Below are positions 1-8,725 of a DNA stretch of 64,000 bases, in pieces. The stretch's first letter is position 1. Each line of letters starts with the position of its first letter. The stretch comes from Nocardioides sp. 503. Its GTDB lineage: Bacteria > Actinomycetota > Actinomycetes > Propionibacteriales > Nocardioidaceae. A program made the position numbers and the translations under genes. The stretch spans positions 62,001 to 126,000 of the forward strand of contig NZ_SPUI01000003.1 of assembly GCF_004522095.1 (NCBI RefSeq). Reading direction: 5' to 3'. Below the pieces are notes generated by a model. It made no database searches and was not told where the DNA came from. It was given only the letters and a program-made list of their open reading frames with translations.

Positions 1-596
1 TCGGAGTCGGTCACGACGACGGGGATCCCGGCCTCGCGCATCTGCAGGACCACGTCCCACGGGCCGAGCGAGGTGTCGGTCAGGATGACGGTGGGGTCCA
101 GGTCCAGGATCGCCTCGGCCGCGAGGTCGTGGCCGTTCTGGGTGACCAGCGGCAGATTCGCGGCCTGGGGGAACTGCGTGGAGATGTCGCGGCCCACCAC
201 CGAGTCGCCGAGCCCGAGCTCGAAGACCGTGCGCGAGAGCGTGCCGTAGACGTCGAGGGCGAGGATCCGGCTGGTGTCGGTCACGGTGACCTTCGTGCCC
301 TGGGCGTCGGTCACGGTCGCCGGCAGTGACTGCGTGCCCGTGTCGACCGGGCGCACCTCGCACGCACCGACGACGGCGGTGGCCGGACCGTTCCAGTCGC
401 GGGCGTCGGGCAGCGCGTCCACGTCGGCGAGCGCGGGAGCGGCGTCGTCGCCCGAGCAGCCCTTCGCTGCGGCGCGGTCGGAGCCCGCGTCCGAGGGCGC
501 GGACAGGCCGCAGCCGGCGACGAGGACGAGCAGCACGGCCGCGCCCGTGGTCGCGAGGGCACGCCGGAACGGGCGCGTGGCCCCCCTGGTCTTCAT
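1..596 (-). CDS. hmuT: Heme ABC transporter substrate-binding lipoprotein, HmuT-like (partial)
   Basis: The gene starts at ATG 596 and runs leftward out of the window, so only about 198 N-terminal residues are visible. The N-terminus is basic (MKTRGATRPFRR), followed by a hydrophobic stretch ending in a lipobox LVAGC with the lipidated Cys at residue 29. After a low-complexity linker comes the start of a periplasmic-binding fold (TDTSRILALDVYGTL, then VVGRDIST) typical of heme/cobalamin-type binding proteins. It would capture heme outside the membrane for an HmuUV-type permease, presumably encoded further left. It diverges from heme oxygenase and shares tandem iron boxes with it, which favours heme over vitamin B12 as ligand. 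The ligand remains inferred from context. Confidence 0.8.
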   Translation of the reverse strand, partial: MKTRGATRPFRRALATTGAAVLLVLVAGCGLSAPSDAGSDRAAAKGCSGDDAAPALADVDALPDARDWNGPATAVVGACEVRPVDTGTQSLPATVTDAQGTKVTVTDTSRILALDVYGTLSRTVFELGLGDSVVGRDISTQFPQAANLPLVTQNGHDLAAEAILDLDPTVILTDTSLGPWDVVLQMREAGIPVVVTDS

Positions 597-601
597 GAAA
601 G

Positions 602-635
602 TTAGGGTAGCATTACTTAGGCCAGCCTTTCCTCA
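602..635. promoter_or_regulatory. Two overlapping DtxR/IdeR-like iron boxes
   Basis: Two 19-bp windows, 602-620 and 617-635, each match the actinobacterial iron-box consensus TWAGGTWAGSCTWACCTWA at 15 of 19 positions, by hand count. They overlap by 4 bp, an arrangement compatible with two DtxR/IdeR dimers. They lie just upstream of the heme-binding lipoprotein gene on the minus strand and about 90 bp before heme oxygenase. The expected role is repression of heme uptake and degradation when iron is sufficient. Binding itself is inferred. Confidence 0.7.
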
Positions 636-651
636 TGTCCAGACGTTTGTT

Positions 652-686
652 GACAAGTTGTCTATAACGTCCTGACACTGTGTCAG
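652..686. promoter_or_regulatory. Two short palindromes two helical turns apart before heme oxygenase
   Basis: GACAAGTTGTC (652-662) and CTGACACTGTGTCAG (672-686) are both perfect palindromes with a one-base centre. Their centres, 657 and 679, are 22 bp apart, about two turns of B-DNA, which is a common layout for a dimeric repressor such as a TetR-type protein. They lie between the iron boxes and the heme oxygenase start. A second, possibly heme-responsive, control layer is inferred. Confidence 0.45.
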
Positions 687-722
687 AATCTTTCCCCCTG
701 CTTCCCGCACCAGGAGACCCCC

Positions 723-1385
723 ATGACGATCGCCGAACCGCTGGCCCAGAACCTCTCGGCCGCCATGCGCGAGGGCTCCCAGCTGGAGCACCAGGAGGCC
801 GAGCACTCGGTCTTCATGTCCGAGCTCCTCGCCGGCCGCGTCAACGAGACCGGCTACGCCGACTACCTGCTGCGCCTGCGCGTCGTCTACGCCGCCATGG
901 AGGCGACCGTCCGCGACCACCTCGACGACCCGGCCGTGGCCGCGGTCCACGACACGGCCCTGGAGCGGCTGGCCGCGATCGACGCCGACCTCGAGCACTG
1001 GGCGCCTCACGGGACGCCCGGCCGCGAGGTGGACTCCCCCGCCGCGGCGACCTACCGCCAGCGCCTCGAGGCGGCCGGCGAGTGGGGCGGGCTCCTGGTC
1101 GCCCACCACTACACGCGCTACCTCGGCGACCTGTCGGGCGGCCAGGCGATCGGCCGGATCCTGGACCGCACCTTCGAGCTCGACGGTGCCGGCACGTCGT
1201 TCTACGCGTTCCCCGAGATCCCCAAGCCCAAGCCCTACAAGGACGCCTACCGGGCGCGGCTCGACGCGCTCGAGCTCTCCCCGCAGGACGTCGCCCGGGT
1301 CGTCGACGAGGTGAAGGTAGCCTTCCGGCTCAACCAGGCCCTCTTCACCGAGTTGGGACAGAACATCGATGGGTACCGCCGCTGA
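723..1385 (+). CDS. hmuO: Biliverdin-producing heme oxygenase
   Basis: This 220-residue protein has the usual length for bacterial heme oxygenases. It opens heme to biliverdin, CO and ferrous iron in the cytoplasm. The proximal heme ligand should be His23 in LEHQEAEHSVFM. The distal helix carries the glycine-rich GDLSGGQ motif starting at Gly135, with Asp136 at the position that organises the distal water network in HmuO. An AGGAG ribosome-binding site precedes ATG 723. Divergence from a heme-binding lipoprotein across iron boxes points to use of heme as an iron source. Confidence 0.93.
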   Translation: MTIAEPLAQNLSAAMREGSQLEHQEAEHSVFMSELLAGRVNETGYADYLLRLRVVYAAMEATVRDHLDDPAVAAVHDTALERLAAIDADLEHWAPHGTPGREVDSPAAATYRQRLEAAGEWGGLLVAHHYTRYLGDLSGGQAIGRILDRTFELDGAGTSFYAFPEIPKPKPYKDAYRARLDALELSPQDVARVVDEVKVAFRLNQALFTELGQNIDGYRR

Positions 1386-1395
1386 CCTGAGGTCA
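1383..1395. promoter_or_regulatory. 13-bp palindrome at the end of heme oxygenase
   Basis: TGACCTGAGGTCA is a perfect 6+1+6 palindrome that begins with the TGA stop of heme oxygenase. It lies 20 bp before the GTG of the next gene, where an operator would sit, since that gene appears leaderless (GATCCT at 1404-1409, six bases before the GTG). Its ACCTGAGGT core also occurs in the palindrome before the Old Yellow Enzyme homolog at 20240-20254. No regulator can be named. Confidence 0.3.
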
Positions 1396-1415
1396 CCGAC
1401 CTCGATCCTCCGCCC

Positions 1416-2225
1416 GTGAGGGTCCTGCTGACCGGCGCGGCCGGCTCCATCGGGCAGGTGCTGACGCTCGGCCTGGCCGACCGCGGCCACGAGGTCGTCG
1501 GCCTGGACCGGGTCCCCCGTCCCGACGCCATCGACGTGCGCTGGCACGTGGCCGACTGCGCCGACCCGGACGCCGTGCACGCGGTCTTCGAGGAGCAGCC
1601 GCTCGACGCCGTGGTCCACGCGGCCGGGCTGCCCGACGAGGCCTCGCTGCCCGACTCGCTGACCTCGCACGTGGTCACGACCGCCGCGCTGCTCGACGCC
1701 GCCGTCGCCCACGACGTACGCCGCGTGGTCTACGCCGGGTCCAACCACGCCGTGGGCCGGACCCCCCGCCTCGGGGCCGAGGTGCTGGGGGTCGAGGCAC
1801 GTCCCCGGCCCGACACGTTCTACGGGGTGGCCAAGGTGGCCGCCGAGGCGCTGCTGTCGCTCTACGTCGACCGCTACGACCTGGACGCCGTCTCGTGCCG
1901 CATCGGCTCGTTCGGCCCCCGCCCCGAGTCGGTGCGCGAGCTGGCCACCTGGCTCTCGCCGGACGACTGCGTCCGGATGGTCGACGCCTGTCTCACCGCG
2001 CCGGCGCCCGGCTTCGCCGTGGTCCACGGCATCTCCGCCAACACCCGCGCCTGGTGGGACCTCCAGCCCGGGCGCGACCTCGGCTACGAGCCGCTCGACG
2101 ACGCGGAGGAGTTCGCCGCCGCCGTGGCGGCCGGGCCGGACGACGCCGCGGAGGTCGCGGTCGTCGGTGGGCCGTTCGCCGGCGAGGGCTTCCACCGGCC
2201 GGCGCTCGACCGCCTCGACCCGTGA
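1416..2225 (+). CDS. Uronate dehydrogenase-like NAD(P)-dependent short-chain enzyme
   Basis: This is a 269-residue extended short-chain dehydrogenase. The dinucleotide-binding motif TGAAGSIG is at residues 6-13 and the catalytic YxxxK is Y136-K140 (YGVAK). The stretch RIGSFGPRPESVRELATWLS, then SPDDCVRMV and ANTRAWWD, follows the pattern I know from uronate dehydrogenases, which oxidise glucuronate or galacturonate to aldarolactones. No other uronate-pathway gene is beside it, so the substrate is open; a generic sugar epimerase/dehydratase is the alternative. The GTG start at 1416 lies six bases after GATCCT, consistent with a leaderless transcript. Confidence 0.72.
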   Translation: MRVLLTGAAGSIGQVLTLGLADRGHEVVGLDRVPRPDAIDVRWHVADCADPDAVHAVFEEQPLDAVVHAAGLPDEASLPDSLTSHVVTTAALLDAAVAHDVRRVVYAGSNHAVGRTPRLGAEVLGVEARPRPDTFYGVAKVAAEALLSLYVDRYDLDAVSCRIGSFGPRPESVRELATWLSPDDCVRMVDACLTAPAPGFAVVHGISANTRAWWDLQPGRDLGYEPLDDAEEFAAAVAAGPDDAAEVAVVGGPFAGEGFHRPALDRLDP

Positions 2226-2229
2226 CCCC

Positions 2230-2260
2230 TTGACCTGGAGCGCACTCCAAGGTCCATGCT
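2230..2260 (+). promoter_or_regulatory. MerR-type promoter/operator, copy 1 (merR autoregulation)
   Basis: TTGACC (2230-2235) and CATGCT (2255-2260) are separated by 19 bp, the over-long spacer of MerR-activated promoters. The dyad TGGAG-CGCA-CTCCA sits centrally in the spacer. The ATG of the regulator follows the -10 by six bases, so the mRNA is probably leaderless. The same element recurs at 2646-2676. Confidence 0.8.
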
Positions 2261-2266
2261 GAGAGC

Positions 2267-2674
2267 ATGCCGCCCATGCCTGGCCTGACCATCGCGCAGG
2301 CCGCCGTCCACACCGGGCTGACCGCCGACACGCTGCGCTACTACGAGCGCGACGGCCTGATGCTCCAGCCGGTCGGCCGCTCCGCGACCGGTCACCGTCG
2401 CTACGTCGACCGCGACCTGCGCTGGATCGAGATGGTGACCCGGCTGCGCGCGACCGGCATGCCGATCCGCGACGTACGCCGCTACGCCGACCTGGTGCGC
2501 CGCGGCGAGGGCAACGAGGCCGAGCGCCTCGAGCTGCTCCGCGGCCACCGCCAGACCGTGCTCCAGCAGCTGGCCGAGGTGCAGGAGCACCTCGGCGCGA
2601 TCGACCGCAAGATCGGCATCTACACCGACGCGGTCGAGCAGCGACTTGACCTGGAGCGCACTCCAGGGCGTTGA
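2267..2674 (+). CDS. MerR family transcriptional regulator
   Basis: A 135-residue protein with an N-terminal winged helix-turn-helix ([20 protein letters not shown], near residues 5-24), the family's RYYERDGL signature and the second-wing pattern GHRRY. A helical dimerisation region occupies residues about 85-125. There is no cysteine cluster of the metal-sensing MerR type, so it probably senses an organic molecule or redox state. Its promoter is a 19-bp-spacer MerR element, and an identical element inside its own last codons drives the next gene. It is therefore very probably the regulator of that aldo/keto reductase and of itself. Confidence 0.88.
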   Translation: MPPMPGLTIAQAAVHTGLTADTLRYYERDGLMLQPVGRSATGHRRYVDRDLRWIEMVTRLRATGMPIRDVRRYADLVRRGEGNEAERLELLRGHRQTVLQQLAEVQEHLGAIDRKIGIYTDAVEQRLDLERTPGR

Positions 2675-2676
2675 GT
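2646..2676 (+). promoter_or_regulatory. MerR-type promoter/operator, copy 2 (embedded in merR 3' end)
   Basis: TTGACC (2646-2651), the dyad TGGAG-CGCA-CTCCA and the -10-like TTGAGT (2671-2676) repeat the upstream merR element almost base for base, again with a 19-bp spacer. It encodes the last residues of MerR and includes its TGA stop (2672-2674). The distance from the first base of the -35 to the downstream ATG is 37 bp in both copies, so the reductase mRNA should also be leaderless. Confidence 0.8.
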
Positions 2677-2682
2677 GGGGCC

Positions 2683-3678
<996 letters not shown>

Positions 3679-3856
3679 GCCCCGCGCCCGGCGCGCTCAG
3701 GAGCGGTCACCCGCGTCGGCAGCTCGAGCCGCGGACGTACCCAGCCACGCTCGACCGGGCCGACAAGGCGACCAGCTGCCGACGCTGAGCCAGGTGGACG
3801 CGACGGCTGAGCGCGCGGCACTCCCACCGTGCCCCAGGAGACCTTCAGAGTGCGGG

Positions 3857-3915
3857 GGTCTCGACGTGCGCTCGTCGCCGGGGCTCCTCGCTGCTCGACC
3901 ACCGACAGTGGTCCC
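3857..3915. repeat. GGTCTCGAC...GTCGACC-type intergenic element
   Basis: The 3679-3960 gap contains GGTCTCGAC at 3857-3865 and GCTCGACCACC near 3893-3903, followed by a small ACCAC/GTGGT hairpin (3901-3915). In reverse this resembles the elements at 21368-21407 and 32661-32718 (GGTGGTCGAG to GTCGAGACC). The rest of the gap shows no gene. Confidence 0.4.
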
Positions 3916-3960
3916 GCGGCGGGGGCAGGTGACTCACGGGACGGACGCTACGGTGCCGTC

Positions 3961-5607
3961 ATGACGTCCGACCTCTCCCAGCTCCTCGACCGTGCGCGCG
4001 CCTGGGCCGCCGAGGACCCCGACGACGTGACCCGCGCCGAGCTCGCGCGGGTGGTCGACGAGGTGGCGGCGGGCGGGGACCCCACCGACCTGGCCGACCG
4101 GTTCGACGGGACGCTGGAGTTCGGGACGGCGGGGCTGCGCGGTGCGCTCGGCGCCGGCCCCAACCGGATGAACCGGGTCGTCGTGCTCCGCGCCGCGGCC
4201 GGCCTGGCGGCGTACCTCCGCGAGCAGGGGACCGTGGGCCCGGTCGTGATCGGCTACGACGCGCGCCACAACTCCGACGTGTTCGCGCGCGACACCGCCG
4301 AGGTGATGAACGGCGCCGGCATGACCGCCTGGCTGCTGCCCCGGCCGCTGCCCACCCCCATCCTGGCCTTTGCGATCCGCGAGCTGGGCTGCGTGGCCGG
4401 GGTGATGGTCACCGCGAGCCACAACCCGCCGCAGGACAACGGCTACAAGGTCTACCTCGGCGACGGCTCGCAGATCGTGCCGCCGGCCGACAGCGCGATC
4501 GCCGGTCACATCGCCGCCGTCGGCGCGGTCGCGGACATCCCGCGCGGGCGCGCGGGCAAGGTGCTCACCGAGGACGTGGTGGACCGCTACCTCGACACCG
4601 TCGCCGGCCTCGCCGCCGACGGGCCGCGCGACCTCGACCTCGTCTACACGCCCCTGCACGGCGTCGGCGGCACCTCGGTCGTGCAGGTGCTGGAGACGGC
4701 CGGCTTCGCGCAGCCCAGCATCGTCGCCCAGCAGGAGGAGCCCGACGCGGACTTCCCGACGGTCGCGTTCCCCAACCCGGAGGAGCCGGGTGCGATGGAC
4801 CTGGCGATGGAGCTGGCCGTCCACACGGGCGCCGACCTGGTCGTGGCCAACGACCCGGACGCCGACCGCTGCGCCGCGGCCGTGCCCGGCCTGCACGGGT
4901 GGCGCATGCTGCGCGGCGACGAGGTCGGCGCGCTGCTCGCCCACCACCTGCTGTCCTCGGGCAAGCAGGGCACCTACGCCACCTCGATCGTGTCCTCCTC
5001 GCTGCTGGGCAAGATGGCCATCGCCGCGGGCCAGCCCTACGTCGAGACGCTCACCGGCTTCAAGTGGATCGGCCGCGTGGACGGCCTGGCGTTCGGCTAC
5101 GAGGAGGCGCTGGGCTACTGCGTCGACCCCGAGCACGTCCGCGACAAGGACGGCGTCTCCGCGCTGCTGCTCCTGTGCGAGATCGCGGCCGGCGCCAAGG
5201 CCGCCGGGCGGTCGCTGACCGACCTGCTCGACGACCTCGCCCGCGAGCACGGGCTGCACGCCACCGACCAGGTCTCCGCGCGCGTCGAGGACGTGGCCGA
5301 GATCGGCGCGGCGATGACCCGGCTGCGCTCCACCCCGCCCGCGACGCTCGGCGGGCTCGCCGTCCTCGGCGTCGACGACCTGTCGCTGGGCTCGCCCGCA
5401 CTGCCGCCGACCGAGGGGCTGCGCTACACCCTGGCGGAAGGCGCGCGCGTGATCGTCCGCCCGAGCGGGACCGAGCCCAAGATCAAGTGCTACCTCGAGG
5501 TCGTCGTGCCGGTGGACCCCGCCGACGGCGTGGAGGCCGCGCGGATCTCCGCCGCCGGACGCCTGGACGCGCTCGGCACCGACATCCGGGCCGCGGCCGG
5601 GATCTGA
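3961..5607 (+). CDS. Phospho-sugar mutase (phosphomannomutase/phosphopentomutase type)
   Basis: A 548-residue alpha-D-phosphohexomutase. The phosphoserine loop TASHNP places the catalytic Ser at residue 153. The metal loop DPDADR is at 298-303, the sugar-recognition signature is FGYEEALGYC, and the phosphate-binding loop RPSGTEPK starts at Arg500. Upstream reading continues in frame, but ATG 3961 gives the normal N-terminus and lies six bases after TACGGT. Association with deoC and aldehyde dehydrogenases suggests conversion of (deoxy)ribose 1-phosphate to the 5-phosphate during nucleoside breakdown; hexose phosphates are the alternative substrate. Confidence 0.88.
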   Translation: MTSDLSQLLDRARAWAAEDPDDVTRAELARVVDEVAAGGDPTDLADRFDGTLEFGTAGLRGALGAGPNRMNRVVVLRAAAGLAAYLREQGTVGPVVIGYDARHNSDVFARDTAEVMNGAGMTAWLLPRPLPTPILAFAIRELGCVAGVMVTASHNPPQDNGYKVYLGDGSQIVPPADSAIAGHIAAVGAVADIPRGRAGKVLTEDVVDRYLDTVAGLAADGPRDLDLVYTPLHGVGGTSVVQVLETAGFAQPSIVAQQEEPDADFPTVAFPNPEEPGAMDLAMELAVHTGADLVVANDPDADRCAAAVPGLHGWRMLRGDEVGALLAHHLLSSGKQGTYATSIVSSSLLGKMAIAAGQPYVETLTGFKWIGRVDGLAFGYEEALGYCVDPEHVRDKDGVSALLLLCEIAAGAKAAGRSLTDLLDDLAREHGLHATDQVSARVEDVAEIGAAMTRLRSTPPATLGGLAVLGVDDLSLGSPALPPTEGLRYTLAEGARVIVRPSGTEPKIKCYLEVVVPVDPADGVEAARISAAGRLDALGTDIRAAAGI

Positions 5608-5616
5608 GCCGCTCGG

Positions 5617-6228
5617 TCAGACGACCAGGGTCACCACGAGGGCCAGAACGAGCACGACCACCCCGGCCACCTCGAGCCAGGCGGGCGTCCGCCGTACCTC
5701 GGAGGCGAGGGCTGCCTGCTCCGCCGACCCCGGACGGATGCCGCGCCCCGCGCGCTCGTCCTCCATCCGCTGACGGATCCGGTTCTCCACGAAGTCGGCG
5801 TAGTCGACGTCGAGGATCCGGTCCGGCGAGGTGCGCGTGCGTCCGGCACGGGCTCCGCCGCCGCCGGCCGGCCGGCGCAGCGCGCGTCGGGACTTGCCCA
5901 GCGCCGGGGAGACGTAGCGCCGCTCCCCCGCGCGTACGGCGAGCAGCTGGCGGACCGCGAGCTCCTCGACGGCCGCCAGCGGGATCCGGACCGTCTCCAG
6001 CATGTTGCGCAGCTCGAGCTCGTCGCCCACGAGCGAGACCCGCGGGCGCAGCATGGAGGCCCAGACGAGGAGGGCGAGGAGCGCGCACAGGACGACGACC
6101 CAGTCGGCGATCCCGGCGTCGCGGTCGAACAGCCCGATGCCGACGACCCCCAGGAACAGCGCCAGGCCGACGAGGCCCATGACGCGTCCGCTGGTGGGTG
6201 CGAACCGCTCCGGCCGCTCCTCGCTCAC
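5617..6228 (-). CDS. Membrane protein with PH-like domain
   Basis: A 203-residue protein starting at GTG 6228. Two hydrophobic helices lie near residues 18-52 (VMGLVGLALFLGVVGIGLF, then WVVVLCALLALLVW). A soluble middle part (PRVSLVGDELELRNMLETVR) resembles the bacterial pleckstrin-homology fold. A C-terminal helix, AWLEVAGVVVLVLALVVTLV, ends the chain. It is convergent with the mutase (10-bp gap) and divergent from deoC. Function unknown; it is probably a conserved actinobacterial membrane protein unrelated to its neighbours' pathway. Confidence 0.7.
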   Translation of the reverse strand: MSEERPERFAPTSGRVMGLVGLALFLGVVGIGLFDRDAGIADWVVVLCALLALLVWASMLRPRVSLVGDELELRNMLETVRIPLAAVEELAVRQLLAVRAGERRYVSPALGKSRRALRRPAGGGGARAGRTRTSPDRILDVDYADFVENRIRQRMEDERAGRGIRPGSAEQAALASEVRRTPAWLEVAGVVVLVLALVVTLVV

Positions 6229-6288
6229 GTGTCTCCTCGGGTCCTCGTCGGTTGCCCCCCTGCTCGACGCCAACCCTATGCTGGGGGG

Positions 6289-7278
6289 ATGCCTCCCTCC
6301 CCCACCACCGCGACCGCCGAGGGTGCCGCCGGGCAGTTCTCGGACGTCACGCGGTCCGACGCGTCGCTGCGGGGCTTCCTCCACGGGCTGCCCGGCGTCG
6401 ACCAGGTCGGCGCCGATGCCCGTGCCGCCGCGCTGGGCACGCGCTCGATCAAGACGACCGCCAAGGCCTACGCCCTGGACCTCGCGATCCGCATGGTCGA
6501 CCTGACCACGCTTGAGGGGCAGGACACCCACGGCAAGGTGCGCGCGCTCGCGGCCAAGGCGATGCGGCCCGACCCCTCCGACCCGACGTGCCCGGCGACG
6601 GCCGCGGTCTGCGTCTACCCCGACATGGTGGCCACCGCCAAGGAGGTCCTCGGCGACAGCGGGGTCCACGTGGCGGCCGTCGCGACGGCGTTCCCGAGCG
6701 GTCGCGCGGCCCTCGACATCAAGCTCGCCGACACCCGCGACGCGGTCGAGGCCGGCGCCGACGAGATCGACATGGTCATCGACCGCGGTGCCTTCCTCTC
6801 CGGGCGCTACCTGCAGGTCTTCGAGGAGATCGTCGCCGTGCGCGAGGCCTGCGCGCGCCCCGACGGCAGCAGCGCCCACCTCAAGGTGATCTTCGAGACC
6901 GGCGAGCTCCAGACCTACGACAACGTGCGACGCGCCTCCTGGCTGGCGATGATGGCCGGCGGCCACTTCATCAAGACCTCCACCGGCAAGGTGCAGCCGG
7001 CCGCGACGCTCCCGGTCACGATGGTCATGCTCCAGGCGGTGCGCGACTTCCGCGAGACCACCGGGCAGATGGTCGGCGTCAAGCCGGCCGGCGGCATCCG
7101 GACCGCCAAGGACGCCATCAAGTACCTCGTGCTCGTCAACGAGGTTGCCGGGCCCGACTGGCTGGACCCCGACTGGTTCCGCTTCGGCGCCTCCACGCTC
7201 CTCAACGAGCTGCTCATGCAGCGCACCAAGATGACGACCGGGCGCTACTCCGGTCCCGACTACTTCACGTTGGACTGA
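6289..7278 (+). CDS. deoC: Deoxyribose-phosphate aldolase
   Basis: A 329-residue class I aldolase that splits 2-deoxyribose 5-phosphate into glyceraldehyde 3-phosphate and acetaldehyde. The Schiff-base Lys is Lys229 in FIKTSTGK and the second catalytic Lys is Lys265 in VGVKPAGGIR. Asp in ADEIDMVID completes the pattern. It is longer than the roughly 220-260-residue short form because of an N-terminal extension. The start ATG 6289 lies six bases after TATGCT. It overlaps the next aldehyde dehydrogenase (ATGA), so acetaldehyde produced here can be oxidised by the same operon. Confidence 0.93.
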   Translation: MPPSPTTATAEGAAGQFSDVTRSDASLRGFLHGLPGVDQVGADARAAALGTRSIKTTAKAYALDLAIRMVDLTTLEGQDTHGKVRALAAKAMRPDPSDPTCPATAAVCVYPDMVATAKEVLGDSGVHVAAVATAFPSGRAALDIKLADTRDAVEAGADEIDMVIDRGAFLSGRYLQVFEEIVAVREACARPDGSSAHLKVIFETGELQTYDNVRRASWLAMMAGGHFIKTSTGKVQPAATLPVTMVMLQAVRDFRETTGQMVGVKPAGGIRTAKDAIKYLVLVNEVAGPDWLDPDWFRFGASTLLNELLMQRTKMTTGRYSGPDYFTLD

Positions 7279-8723
7279 TGACCATGACGAGCAACGTCTT
7301 CGAGTACGCCCCCGCCCCCGAGTCCCGCAGCATCGTCGACATCAAGCCGTCCTACGGCCTGTTCGTCGACGGTGAGTTCGTCGACGGCCACGGGACGTCG
7401 TTCAAGACGATCAGCCCCGCCACCGAGGAGGTCCTCTCCGAGGTGGCCGAGGCCGACCAGGCCGACGTCGACCTCGCGGTCAAGGCCGCCCGCCGCGCCC
7501 ACACCCGCGTGTGGTCGAGGATGCCCGGCCGCGAGCGTGCCAAGTACCTCTACCGCATCGCGCGGATCATCCAGGAGCGCGGCCGCGAGCTGGCGGTGCT
7601 GGAGTCGATCGACAACGGCAAGCCGATCAAGGAGTCGCGCGACGTCGACGTCCCGGTCGCCGCCGCGCACTTCTTCTACTACGCCGGCTGGGCCGACAAG
7701 CTGGAGTACTCCGGCTACGGCGATCGCTCGCTCGGCGTCGCCGCGCAGGTCATCCCGTGGAACTTCCCGCTGCTGATGCTGGCGTGGAAGATCGCGCCGG
7801 CGCTCGCGTGCGGCAACACCGTCGTGCTCAAGCCCGCCGAGACCACCCCACTGACGGCGCTGCTGTTCGCGGAGATCTGCCAGCAGGCCGACCTGCCCCC
7901 GGGCGTCGTCAACATCATCACCGGCGCCGGCGCCACCGGCCAGGCGCTGGTGGGTCACGCCGACGTCGACAAGGTCGCCTTCACCGGCTCCACCGAGGTC
8001 GGCAAGGCGATCGCCCGCGCGGTCGCGGGCACCGACAAGAGGGTGACCCTCGAGCTGGGCGGCAAGGCCGCCAACATCGTCTTCGACGACGCGCCGCTCG
8101 ACCAGGCCATCGAGGGCATCGTCGACGGGATCTTCTTCAACCAGGGCCACGTGTGCTGCGCCGGCTCGCGCCTGCTCGTGCAGGAGTCGGTCGCCGAGGA
8201 CGTCCTGGACCGGCTCAAGCGCCGCATGGCGACGCTCCGGCTCGGGGACCCGCTCGACAAGAACACCGACGTCGGCGCGATCAACTCCGCGGAGCAGCTG
8301 GCCCGCATCCGCGAGCTGTCCGACATCGGCGAGGCCGAGGGCGCCGGGCGCTGGTCGGCGCCCTGCGAGCTGCCCGCCCACGGCTTCTGGTTCCCGCCGA
8401 CGATCTTCACCGGCGTCACCCAGGCCCACCGGATCGCGCGCGAGGAGGTCTTCGGACCGGTGCTCTCGGTGCTGACGTTCCGCACGCCCGCCGAGGCGAT
8501 CGAGAAGGCCAACAACACGCCGTACGGCCTGTCGGCCGGCGTCTGGACCGACAAGGGCTCCCTGATCCTCAAGATGGCCGGCTCGCTGCGTGCGGGCGTG
8601 GTCTGGGCCAACACGTTCAACAAGTTCGACCCGACGAGCCCGTTCGGCGGCTACAAGGAGTCCGGCTACGGCCGCGAGGGCGGCCGCCACGGCCTCGCAG
8701 GCTACCTGAAGGGGGGCGAGTGA
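7278..8723 (+). CDS. Aldehyde dehydrogenase, full-length partner
   Basis: A 481-residue NAD(P)-dependent aldehyde dehydrogenase. The Rossmann segment contains IPWNFPLLMLAWKIAPALAC and FTGSTEVGK; the general base is Glu259 in LELGGK; the nucleophile is Cys293 in QGHVCCAGSR. It ends with the usual PFGGYKESGYGREGG. Its start ATG 7278 overlaps the deoC stop, and the next gene begins at its own stop. The three-gene set suggests oxidation of acetaldehyde from deoxyribose catabolism. Together with the half-length protein that follows it resembles a split ALDH16 enzyme. Confidence 0.9.
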   Translation: MTMTSNVFEYAPAPESRSIVDIKPSYGLFVDGEFVDGHGTSFKTISPATEEVLSEVAEADQADVDLAVKAARRAHTRVWSRMPGRERAKYLYRIARIIQERGRELAVLESIDNGKPIKESRDVDVPVAAAHFFYYAGWADKLEYSGYGDRSLGVAAQVIPWNFPLLMLAWKIAPALACGNTVVLKPAETTPLTALLFAEICQQADLPPGVVNIITGAGATGQALVGHADVDKVAFTGSTEVGKAIARAVAGTDKRVTLELGGKAANIVFDDAPLDQAIEGIVDGIFFNQGHVCCAGSRLLVQESVAEDVLDRLKRRMATLRLGDPLDKNTDVGAINSAEQLARIRELSDIGEAEGAGRWSAPCELPAHGFWFPPTIFTGVTQAHRIAREEVFGPVLSVLTFRTPAEAIEKANNTPYGLSAGVWTDKGSLILKMAGSLRAGVVWANTFNKFDPTSPFGGYKESGYGREGGRHGLAGYLKGGE

Positions 8724-8725
8724 CC

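Noticed and set aside
650-668. TTGACA (650-655) and TATAAC (663-668) as one promoter
   Set aside because: The spacer is only 7 bp, too short for sigma-70-type recognition; at most one of the two hexamers belongs to a real promoter.
3829-3960. N-terminal extension of the phospho-sugar mutase
   Set aside because: The added residues are unlike the family, and ATG 3961 has the leaderless-type hexamer at the right distance.
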